This document shows, one piece after another, positions 56,299 to 64,000 of a DNA stretch of 64,000 nucleotides. The position numbers and the translations under genes were made by a program. Numbering within the stretch: the first letter of the stretch is position 1; each line of letters starts with the position of its first letter. Source of the DNA: Leifsonia sp. Root112D2 (GTDB lineage: Bacteria; Actinomycetota; Actinomycetes; Actinomycetales; Microbacteriaceae); the NCBI RefSeq assembly GCF_001424905.1, contig NZ_LMCU01000001.1, positions 923,480-987,479 on the forward strand, read 5' to 3'. Below the pieces are notes generated by a model. It was not told where the DNA came from. It was given only the letters and a program-made list of their open reading frames with translations, and did not search any database.

Positions 56299-57525
56299 CT
56301 ATTGAGCGATGCGCTGTTCGGCTCTTCTTCTGAGTGCGACAAAGACCAGCGAGGCGCACACGGCGCAGCTGGTTGCGCCGACCCCCAGTGCCAGCTGGCC
56401 CGAGGTCGCATCGATGAGCACACCGACGGCGAGCGCGCCGAGAGGGGCCATTCCGATGTTTCCCAGGGTGACGAGCGACATGGTGCGCCCTATCGCGTGC
56501 GGCGGACTGGCCCCCTGTGCCGCGCTGTTCAACACGCCCTGATAGAGCCCCAACCCCAGCCCGAGCAGCGGGGCGACGACGAGAAATACCGCGAGGCTCG
56601 GGGCGAGCGCATTCACGGCGAGCGCCGCGGCGAACACCAGGCACGCCGGCACCAACGTCAGCACCCGCACCAGGCGGATGCGCGTCACGAGCAGCCCGCC
56701 CACTATCGCGCCGACGGCGTTGAGCGCATGCGTTGCGCCGAGGGCAACGGCGGTGCCCGCAAAGCTCAGCGTGACCACCGAGGTGAGCACCACATTCATG
56801 TTCAGCGCGGTCAGGGTGATGATGACGTTGACGACAAGCAAGACGAGCAGCGGCCTGTTGAAGCGCACCTGTTTGATCGTCGACCAGGTGGAGACGGGGC
56901 CGCTCTCCACGCGCGGTCGGGGGTGCAGCATCCGCGTTCTGATCAGCAGCAGGGCGAGAAACACACCAGCGTACGAACAGGCGTTGATAAGCAGGCACGC
57001 GGCTGGGCCGAAGCCGGCGTACGCGAAGCCCGCGAGACCCGGCCCTATCGAGCGAGCGGCGGAGATATAGACGGTGCTGAGTACAACCGCGTTCTGCAGC
57101 AGCGTCGCACCGACCAGTTCGAAGATGAACGCCTGCGCCGCCACCCGGTCGAACACGTTGATGGTGCCCGAGAGCACGATGAGCCCGTAGATCACCGGCA
57201 GCAGCGGATGCTCGACCGACACCGCCCACGCCAGCCCCAGCGTCACGAACACCGCCGCCGCCGAGGTGCACAACAGTATGGTGCGCGGCGAGACCGAGTC
57301 GGAGATGCGCCCGGCAACCGTGGCCAGCACCAGCGTCGGCCCGAACTGCGCCACCGTCACGAGCGCCAGGGCGCTCGCGCTTCCCGTCAGCTGCAGAACC
57401 AGCAGCGAGATGGCCAGGTTCTGAAACCAGGTTCCCGTCTGCGAGACGAGCTGACCGTAGAAGTAGAGCGCGAAGTTCGGCAGCCGCAGCGCGTCGAATG
57501 TACCGGGGCCGGTGCGCCTAGCCAC
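56299..57525 (-). CDS. MFS transporter (MFS_3/EntS-like)
   Basis: A 408-residue permease with 12 predicted membrane segments, starting at GTG 57525 three bases after the CoA-transferase stop. The N-terminus LRLPNFALYFYGQLVSQTGTWFQNLAISLLVLQLTGSASALALV is the hallmark of the MFS_3 group, whose known members export siderophores or drugs; AGRISDSVSPRTILL is the inter-helix basic motif. In this operon, next to a Dpp-like importer, it may export a pathway product or a toxic intermediate. Confidence 0.9.
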   Translation of the reverse strand: MARRTGPGTFDALRLPNFALYFYGQLVSQTGTWFQNLAISLLVLQLTGSASALALVTVAQFGPTLVLATVAGRISDSVSPRTILLCTSAAAVFVTLGLAWAVSVEHPLLPVIYGLIVLSGTINVFDRVAAQAFIFELVGATLLQNAVVLSTVYISAARSIGPGLAGFAYAGFGPAACLLINACSYAGVFLALLLIRTRMLHPRPRVESGPVSTWSTIKQVRFNRPLLVLLVVNVIITLTALNMNVVLTSVVTLSFAGTAVALGATHALNAVGAIVGGLLVTRIRLVRVLTLVPACLVFAAALAVNALAPSLAVFLVVAPLLGLGLGLYQGVLNSAAQGASPPHAIGRTMSLVTLGNIGMAPLGALAVGVLIDATSGQLALGVGATSCAVCASLVFVALRRRAEQRIAQ

Positions 57526-57528
57526 CGA

Positions 57529-58773
57529 TCACAGCGAGCCGTCGCTGCGCAGCGCCGCGACCTTCTCGGTGCTGTAGCCGAGCAGCTCTTCCAGAACCGC
57601 CCCGGTGTGCTGGCCCAGCCGGGGCGCCGGCTCGGTGAGCGTGGCCTCGGTGCTCGAGAAGCGGATGGGCACACCCGTGCCGTACAGTCCCTCGGGCGCA
57701 CCAAAGAGCGGATGCTCCAGCTGCACGACCTCGCCGCGCGCGAGCACGAGAGGGTCACGCACCGCATCAGCGGTGCTGCGCACCGGCGCGGCGGGAACGC
57801 CCGCCGCCTCGAGCCGGGAGACGATGTCGGCCACCGGCAGGTGCTGCGCCCACTGGGCAATCATGGTGTGCAGTTCGGCGGCATGGGCGACCCGGCCGTC
57901 TCGATGCTCGAAGCGCGGGTCGTCGGCGAGCTGGGGCATCCCCACCGCCGTGAGAACCCCGCGAGCGAAGGCGTCGGTCGGCGCACACAGCGCGAACCAT
58001 CCGTCGCTGGCGGTGAAGGTGCCGAACGGTGCCAGCCGCGGCACGAACTGGCCGGTGCGCAGCGGCAGGCCGATCTCCTCAAAGGCGTCGAACGGCTCGC
58101 AGGCCACCAGGGAGGTGAGCGCCCCGAGCATGGAGACGTCGACGTGCTGGCCCTCACCGGTGCGCTCGGCGTGCACGACCGCGGCGAGCGTGCCTATCAC
58201 CCCGAACAGCGGGGCGACCAGGTCTCCGACGGGCAGGCCGAAGCGAATGGGTCCCTCGCCAGGCATGCCCGCCGTCATCATCACGCCACTGAGGGCCTGA
58301 ATGATGGTGTCCATCGCCTTGCCGGTGCCGCCCGCGGTGCCCTGCGCGCCGAATCCGCTGATCGACGTGTAGACCAGTGCGGGGTTGAGCTCGCGCACCG
58401 ACGCGTAGTCGATACCGAGCCGCTCGGTGACGCCCGCGCTGTAGTTCTCCACGACGATGTCGGCATTCTTCACGAGATCGTGAAAGATCTCCCGCCCGTT
58501 CTCGCTCTTCAGGTTGAGCGTCATGCTCTGCTTGTTGCGCCCGCGCAGCATCATCGAGACCGACATGTCGTCGGGGCTCTGCCGGGTGACCTTGAGACCA
58601 TCGGCGGTGACGTATGGCGAGTTGTTGCGCGAGGTATCTCCCCCGTGGGTGGGATTCTCCACCTTGATCACGCGGGCGCCGAGCCCGGCGAGCAGCAGCG
58701 TGGCATACGGCCCGGCCAGCGCGGTCGTCAGGTCGATAACGGTCTTGCCCTCAAGCGGACGTGTCGTGGTCAT
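57529..58773 (-). CDS. Class III CoA-transferase (CaiB/BaiF/formyl-CoA transferase family)
   Basis: A 414-residue transferase with the N-terminal LEGKTVIDLTTALAGPYATLLLAGLGARVIKVENPTHGGD, the substrate loop NADIVVENYSAGVTERLGIDY, the catalytic Asp155 in GKAMDTIIQALSG, and the C-terminal VPAAPVRSTADAV region. It moves CoA between an acyl-CoA donor and a carboxylic acid through an aspartyl-CoA anhydride. It overlaps the CapA-like gene by ATGA. Upstream of the two HgdB-like genes it would make the CoA thioester on which they act. Succinyl- or acetyl-CoA is the likely donor. Confidence 0.93.
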   Translation of the reverse strand: MTTTRPLEGKTVIDLTTALAGPYATLLLAGLGARVIKVENPTHGGDTSRNNSPYVTADGLKVTRQSPDDMSVSMMLRGRNKQSMTLNLKSENGREIFHDLVKNADIVVENYSAGVTERLGIDYASVRELNPALVYTSISGFGAQGTAGGTGKAMDTIIQALSGVMMTAGMPGEGPIRFGLPVGDLVAPLFGVIGTLAAVVHAERTGEGQHVDVSMLGALTSLVACEPFDAFEEIGLPLRTGQFVPRLAPFGTFTASDGWFALCAPTDAFARGVLTAVGMPQLADDPRFEHRDGRVAHAAELHTMIAQWAQHLPVADIVSRLEAAGVPAAPVRSTADAVRDPLVLARGEVVQLEHPLFGAPEGLYGTGVPIRFSSTEATLTEPAPRLGQHTGAVLEELLGYSTEKVAALRSDGSL

Positions 58774-59981
58774 GGTTTTCCCCCTGCTGATGGTGCGGAT
58801 GTCTGTGGCGCGGATGCCTGCGGCGCGGATGCCTGCGGCGCGGATGCCTGCGGCGCGGCTTCAACGCGTACCTCGCCGCCCTCCCACCGGAAGACGGTGT
58901 CGAGCTCGACCTCCCGCGTGATGTTCTCGATGTAATCGGCCACCCGGCGGCCGTCGGCGGTGTCTGCCAGCGGAATGGGCCGGGCATCCTGGTCGATCCA
59001 GCACGGCACGAAGCCGGCCGTGACCTCGCCGCTCGCGTCGACGCGAATGACGGCTACGGCCGTGTTGCGGCTCTCGGGATGGAACGCGTATGTGGGCATG
59101 CTGGGGTCGGGGCTGAAGCCGAAAAGCTTCTTGCGCCGCTTGGCCCAGGCCTGCCGCTCGGGCGAGTTGTCGTCACCACTGGAGAGCGCCATGGTCACGG
59201 TGACGAAGTTACCGAGACCGTGAAAAATGGGCTTGCCGTTGTAGATCTCGATGCCGCGCATGATGTGCGCGTGGTGCGCAATCACGGCGGATGCTCCCGA
59301 ATCGATGGCCGCGTGCGACACCTCGTATTCATAGGCCGCGATCTCGGCGGGCATGTGCCCGATGCCCTTGTGCAACGCCACAATCACGACGTCAACGTCG
59401 GCGCTGAGCGAGCGGATGTCTGAGCGCATCGCCTCGAGACTGGCCGGGTCGCAGAACGAGTAGATCGAGGGCGGTCCGCCCGGGTTCGCACTGTCGAGCT
59501 CGTAGTGGGTGAGCACTTTGACGAATGCGGCACCCGGCTTCTTCGAGGTGGCCCAGGATTCGCGCGGCCCGACACAGTTGTAGTCGAGCACGCCAATACG
59601 CTGGCCGCCGCGCTCGACGATGGCGGGCATCCGCGCCTCGGCCAGCGTCATGCCGGCGCCGGTCGTGAGCATTCCGGCCTCGGTGCTGAACTGGATCGTC
59701 TCGGCGATGCCCTGCGGGCCGCAGTCGTAGACGTGGTTGCCGGCGAGCGTCGCGATGGCGATGCCGGCATCCGCTGCTGCCTTGAGGTTCTCGGGGTCAG
59801 CGGGCGGCGCAGGCACGTCGACGCTGGCTGTCTCGGTCGAGTACGAGTGCGGAACCTCGATCTGCCCGATCGTGAGATCGGCGGAACGCAGCAGCTCGCG
59901 GCTCGGCTCGAAGAAGAACGGCGCGTTCGGCTCGTCGAGCACGAGGTCGCCCGTTGCCATGATCGTGATGGAATTCTTCAT
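58770..59981 (-). CDS. CapA-family metallophosphatase-like protein, cytoplasmic form
   Basis: A 403-residue protein of the CapA/PGA_cap family: ITIMATGDLVLDEPNAPFF at the N-terminus (the GD metal ligand), VPAPPADPENLKAAADAGIAIATLAGNHVYDCGPQGI (NHxxD), VIVALHKGIGHMPAEI and SAVIAHHAHIMRGIEIYNGKPIFHGLGNFV (HHAH and GLGNF), all metal-site motifs. No signal peptide or membrane helix is visible, unlike CapA of poly-gamma-glutamate synthesis. The C-terminus is a low-complexity tail of four APQAS-like repeats. It overlaps both neighbours by ATGA. Its enzymatic role is unproven; hydrolysis of a phosphoester or amide of the imported substrate is possible. Confidence 0.88.
   Translation of the reverse strand: MKNSITIMATGDLVLDEPNAPFFFEPSRELLRSADLTIGQIEVPHSYSTETASVDVPAPPADPENLKAAADAGIAIATLAGNHVYDCGPQGIAETIQFSTEAGMLTTGAGMTLAEARMPAIVERGGQRIGVLDYNCVGPRESWATSKKPGAAFVKVLTHYELDSANPGGPPSIYSFCDPASLEAMRSDIRSLSADVDVVIVALHKGIGHMPAEIAAYEYEVSHAAIDSGASAVIAHHAHIMRGIEIYNGKPIFHGLGNFVTVTMALSSGDDNSPERQAWAKRRKKLFGFSPDPSMPTYAFHPESRNTAVAVIRVDASGEVTAGFVPCWIDQDARPIPLADTADGRRVADYIENITREVELDTVFRWEGGEVRVEAAPQASAPQASAPQASAPQTSAPSAGGKP
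58795..58854. repeat. Tandem 15-base repeat in the CapA-like gene
   Basis: Four consecutive units of GCGGATGCCTGCGGC (the first, at 58795, has two changes) encode Ala-Pro-Gln-Ala-Ser in the protein's C-terminal tail. The unit is a multiple of three, so copy-number change would lengthen or shorten the tail without a frameshift. Confidence 0.85.
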
Positions 59982-60865
59982 TCGGTGAATGCTCCGCCCG
60001 TGGACGAGGCCGGCCGGCGGGGCCGACGCGGCAAAGCGGTGCCGTTGAGCTCGTCGACGTACAGCTTCACCTCCCGAGCCAGTCGCTCGGGGCTCTCGCT
60101 GCTGATGAAGTGTCCTTCGTCTTCGAATAGCACGGCCTTCGCGCCCCGCACGAACTTCGCCCCTCGCAGCGACGATTCGGGCGAAATCACGCCGTCGCGC
60201 ATCGACGCGAGAATCAGCACGGGCACGCGGATGCCACTGAGAATGGCCTCAAGCTCCTCGTCGGTCTGCGCCTCGGGAAACGGCTTGCCCTGGTTGATCC
60301 AGGCCACGTCCTCGCTGCGATTCATGTGCTCGGTGACGCGATTGGCGTAGCTGATCTCGCGTTCGGCCAGCCGCACGGGGTCGTCGCTGAAGCCGCCGAG
60401 AATCTCGATCTGCTCGCGAACGATCTTCGGGTCGTGGCGACCCTCGATCATTCTGCGACGGCCCTCCGACGAGTCGGTGCCGCCCGCGCGATCGTGCGGC
60501 GTGCCCACCACAGAGACGAATGCCTTCAGGCGATCGGGATTGCGCTGCGCGATGTACCAGCCGATTCCGCCGCCGTGCGATGCTCCCGTGTAAATGAAGG
60601 TGTCGATTCCGAGCGCGTCGGCCACCGCGCACACGTCATCGGCCCACTGTGCCAGCCAGCCGATCGCCGGCGCCTCACTCAGGTGGCTGGACTTGCCGAA
60701 TCCGCGCGTCTGAATCGTGATGACCCGATAGTTGGTGGGCTCGTCTGCCAGCAGCTCGGGGTACGCCCAGCCCGAGAATCCGTTGGCCGAGGCGAGCACA
60801 ACCTCGTCACCGCTGCCGTACTCCTCGTAATACAGATCGACGTCGTCGAGAGTGATGGTGGGCAT
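59978..60865 (-). CDS. Alpha/beta hydrolase
   Basis: A 295-residue hydrolase starting at ATG 60865, with GGAAGGAAC before it; the frame further upstream is a shadow of the ATPase gene. Nucleophile elbow IYTGASHGGGIGWYIAQ (Ser in GxSxG form), acid ILASMRDGVISPESS, catalytic His FEDEGHFISSESPERLA. The usual HG oxyanion motif is ASANGFSGWAYPEL. The N-terminal ITLDDVDLYYEEYGSGDEVVLASANG is typical of epoxide hydrolase/lactonase-type proteins. It follows the importer genes by 13 bases and overlaps the CapA-like gene (ATGA), so it probably opens an ester, lactone or amide in the imported substrate. Confidence 0.9.
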   Translation of the reverse strand: MPTITLDDVDLYYEEYGSGDEVVLASANGFSGWAYPELLADEPTNYRVITIQTRGFGKSSHLSEAPAIGWLAQWADDVCAVADALGIDTFIYTGASHGGGIGWYIAQRNPDRLKAFVSVVGTPHDRAGGTDSSEGRRRMIEGRHDPKIVREQIEILGGFSDDPVRLAEREISYANRVTEHMNRSEDVAWINQGKPFPEAQTDEELEAILSGIRVPVLILASMRDGVISPESSLRGAKFVRGAKAVLFEDEGHFISSESPERLAREVKLYVDELNGTALPRRPRRPASSTGGAFTE

Positions 60866-60878
60866 GGTTGTTCCTTCC

Positions 60879-61729
<851 letters not shown>

Positions 61730-61733
<4 letters not shown>

Positions 61734-63670
61734 CGCGTGCTCGCCATCAGCTCATCGATTCGGATGCACCGGCTCATGCGGCCCGTCTCGAGCGCGTGTT
61801 CCGCGATCGGCGCCGCCGCGCATTCTTCCGTGGCGAAGGGGCAGCGTGGGGCGAAATGGCACCCCGTCGGCCACGCTCTCGGCGGCGGAACGATGCCGCC
61901 GATGGTCGGCAGCGGCTCGCCCTTGCGCGCCAGGTGCGGGCTCGACTCCAGAAGCCCCTTGGTATACGGATGCTTCGGCGCAGCGAACATCTCGCGCACC
62001 GAGGCGCGCTCCACCACCTGGCCGGCGTACATGACAACGGACCGCGTGCAGATATCGGCGACCACGGCCCAGTCGTGGGTGACCAGCAGCATCGCCATGC
62101 CCGTCTCGGCCTGCAGCGAGCGCAGCAGATCGAGTATCTCGGCCTGCACCGTCACATCCAGTGCCGTGGTCGGCTCGTCGGCGATCAGCAGCCGGGGACG
62201 TCCGGCAAGGGCGATGGCAATGGCAACGCGTTGGGCCATTCCCCCCGAGATCTGGTGCGGATAGAGCCGGGCGACCTTCTCCGGGTTGGGCAGTTTCACC
62301 GCACGCAGCAGTTCCAGAACACGCGCCTTCGCCTGGGAGCGGCTGCATTTGTCGTGCGTGCGCACCGCCTCGGCGATCTGGAACCCGACGCGGAAGACCG
62401 GGTCGAGGGCCACCATGGGTTCCTGCGAGATCATGCCGATCTCGGAGCCGCGCAGGCCGTGAAAGTCGTGCCCGGTGTACGAGGCGATGTCGGTGCCGTC
62501 GTAGACGACCTGCCCGCCCGCCACCCGACCATCGCCGGTGAGTAGCCCCAGGATGGCGAGGGCCGTCACGGTCTTTCCGCTGCCGGACTCCCCGACCAGA
62601 CCCACGGTCTCGCCGTGCCCGATGTCGAAGTTCACGCCCTCGACGACCGTCAGGGCCGATGCCCCGGCGCCGAAGGCAACGGTGAGATTGCGCACCGACA
62701 GCAGCGCGCCGGCATCCGCGGCCTCGACCTCGATCGGCGTCACCGCACGCCGGGTGCGCTTCACGGCGCGCGCGGGAGGCGCGGAGTACCGCTCGGCGTT
62801 GGCGTCGCGAACCGCGTCGCCCAGCAAGCCGAACGCCATGGTCGTCAGCGCGATGATGCCACCGGAGGGAACCAACAGCCAGGGGTCCTGCTGCAGCAGG
62901 CTCGATGCCTCGGCAACCATTCCGCCCCAGGTCGGGGCTGGCGGCTGCAGGCCGAAACCCAGGAAGGAGAGACCCGTCTGCACGCCAAGCGCGATGGCCG
63001 AGAGCATCGAGGCCTGCACGATGATCACTCCGACGGTGCGCGGCAGAATGTGACGCACGATGATCTGCGGCCGGGTGAGCCCGATGGCGACGGCCGCGTC
63101 GACGTACAGTTCCTCGCGCACGCCGAGAACCGTGCTGCGAATCATGCGCACCAGCCCGCCGGATGCCATGATTCCGAAGGTGATCATGGCGGCGGTCATG
63201 CTGTTGTTGAAGATCGCCAGAACGGCCAGGGTGAGAATGATGCCGGGAATCGCCATTTTCAGGTCGATGATGCGCATCACCACCCGGTCGAAGGTGCCCC
63301 CGAGAAAACCGGTGGCCACCCCGAGCGGTACGCCGATGATCAACACCACCACCAGGGCCTGCACGACACCCAGCAACGAGTCCTGGCCGCCGACGAGCAG
63401 CCGGCTCAGCACGTCGCGACCCAGCGAATCTGTGCCGAGAAGGTGTGTGGCCGATGGGGCGCCCTTGACGTTGAGCAGGTCCTGCGTCAGCGGATTGAAT
63501 GGTGCGATCTTCGTGGCGAAGATCGTGAGCAGAATGACCACCGCGAGAAAGATCGAGGATGCCAGGCCGAGCGGCTTGCTCAGCACCGCGCGAACCATTC
63601 CGCGCCGAACCCGAGGCCTGCCCGTCGGGCCGGCCAGGCCCGCCGACCCGGGTTGCGTCAGTTCGGTCAT
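61730..63670 (-). CDS. Fused DppC-like permease and DppD-like ATPase
   Basis: A 646-residue fusion. Residues about 1-300 are a DppC permease: LGLASSIFLAVVILLTIFATKIAPFNPL, GTDSLGRDVLSRLLVGG, the EAA loop YVDAAVAIGLTRPQIIVRHILPRT, and TGLSFLGFGLQPPAPTWGGM. After a basic linker (APPARAVKRTRRAVT), residues about 325-646 are a DppD ATPase: GESGSGKTVTALAILGL, MISQEPMVALDPVF, ISGGMAQRVAIAIAL, LLIADEPTTALD and LLVTHDWAVVADI, with the C-terminal CHFAPRCPFATEECAA Cys cluster. One chain therefore provides one permease half and one ATPase half of the importer. Confidence 0.93.
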
Positions 63671-64000
63671 GTGGCACGCACCTTCGGATTGAGAATGCCG
63701 TATGTGAGGTCCACCAGCAGATTGATCACAATGACAATCACGGTGAAGTAGACGCCGAGGCCGAGCATTACCGGCAGATCATGGTTGAGGGTGGACTGGG
63801 TCGCCAGTCCGCCGAGGCCCGGCAGCACGAAGACGCTCTCCACGAAGACCGTCGCGGTGAGCGACGCCACCGCGCCCAGGCCGACGATGGTCGTGGAGGG
63901 AATCGAGGCGTTCTTCAGCACGTGTCTGAAGAGAATGGAACGCTCGCTGATGCCGTTGGCGCGCAGCACGCGCACATAGTCGCGGCTCAGTGCGTCCAGC
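63667..64000 (-). CDS. Dpp-like ABC transporter permease (DppB), truncated by window edge
   Basis: The C-terminal 110 residues of a DppB-type permease; the frame stays open to base 64000, so the gene starts beyond the window. Visible features are SRDYVRVLRANGISERSILFRHVLKNASIPSTTIVGLGAVASLTATVFVESVFVLPGLGG, the EAA-loop and helix region of this family, and the last membrane segment VYFTVIVIVINLLVDLTYGILNPKVRAT. It overlaps the fused permease-ATPase gene by ATGA and heads the visible part of the operon. A substrate-binding protein gene is expected further upstream. Confidence 0.9.
   Translation of the reverse strand, partial: LDALSRDYVRVLRANGISERSILFRHVLKNASIPSTTIVGLGAVASLTATVFVESVFVLPGLGGLATQSTLNHDLPVMLGLGVYFTVIVIVINLLVDLTYGILNPKVRAT

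Noticed and set aside
56302..58935. An 877-codon plus-strand frame across the MFS and CoA-transferase genes
   Set aside because: It spans two well-supported minus-strand genes and is rich in Arg, His, Gln and Gly with no motif; it is a GC-rich shadow.

Overview
The window is high-GC actinobacterial chromosome, most likely from a member of the Microbacteriaceae. This rests on codon usage, the LAXTG-type sorting signal, an HspR-type HAIR element, the dispersed palindromes containing GGTTTCGAGACG and CTCCTCAACC, and the gene families present. Genes are packed tightly, with many ATGA or GTGA start/stop overlaps. I see no rRNA, tRNA, CRISPR array, prophage or insertion sequence, and no gene-free stretch longer than 300 bases.

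Layout. 1-6.7 kb: the end of an SDR gene, a HAD phosphatase, and a two-component system divergent from a MacB/FtsX-type ABC exporter. 6.8-9.5 kb: a three-gene type III polyketide operon (synthase, membrane methyltransferase, flavoprotein) with the composition of the Streptomyces srsABC phenolic-lipid operon. 9.6-18.2 kb: a small lipoprotein, a 1,755-residue wall-anchored surface protein, and a divergent MalT-like regulator. 18.3-23 kb: LLM flavin oxidoreductase, ABC ATPase, aminotransferase and a SulP anion transporter.

23-37.7 kb is a glycan-use locus: LacI regulator, GH78 alpha-L-rhamnosidase, two sugar ABC permeases with a binding protein, a secreted beta-helix protein, an esterase and a GH106-like glycosidase that seems to start at ATT. 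Four similar LacI-type operator sequences sit at its promoters. The picture is extracellular cleavage by the beta-helix protein, import of oligosaccharides, and intracellular removal of acyl groups and rhamnose.

37.7-40.8 kb: an arsenate-reductase-like protein and a ClpC-type chaperone preceded by a HAIR element.

41-64 kb is accessory catabolism under three PaaX-family regulators. One part has an ADP-forming acyl-CoA synthetase, a flavin monooxygenase, a binding-protein-dependent importer, a P450 lacking the usual acid/alcohol pair, and an alpha/beta hydrolase. The other is a compact operon of Dpp-like importer (with a permease-ATPase fusion), alpha/beta hydrolase, CapA-like metallophosphatase, class III CoA-transferase, MFS transporter and two proteins of the HgdB/BcrC 2-hydroxyacyl-CoA dehydratase family. 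Those two keep only one (subunit at 55116) and none (subunit at 53821) of the cysteines expected to hold the iron-sulfur cluster, and no activator ATPase is present. This is my best candidate for an undescribed system: a CoA-dependent pathway in a probably aerobic bacterium that uses a cluster-less member of a normally anaerobic enzyme family.
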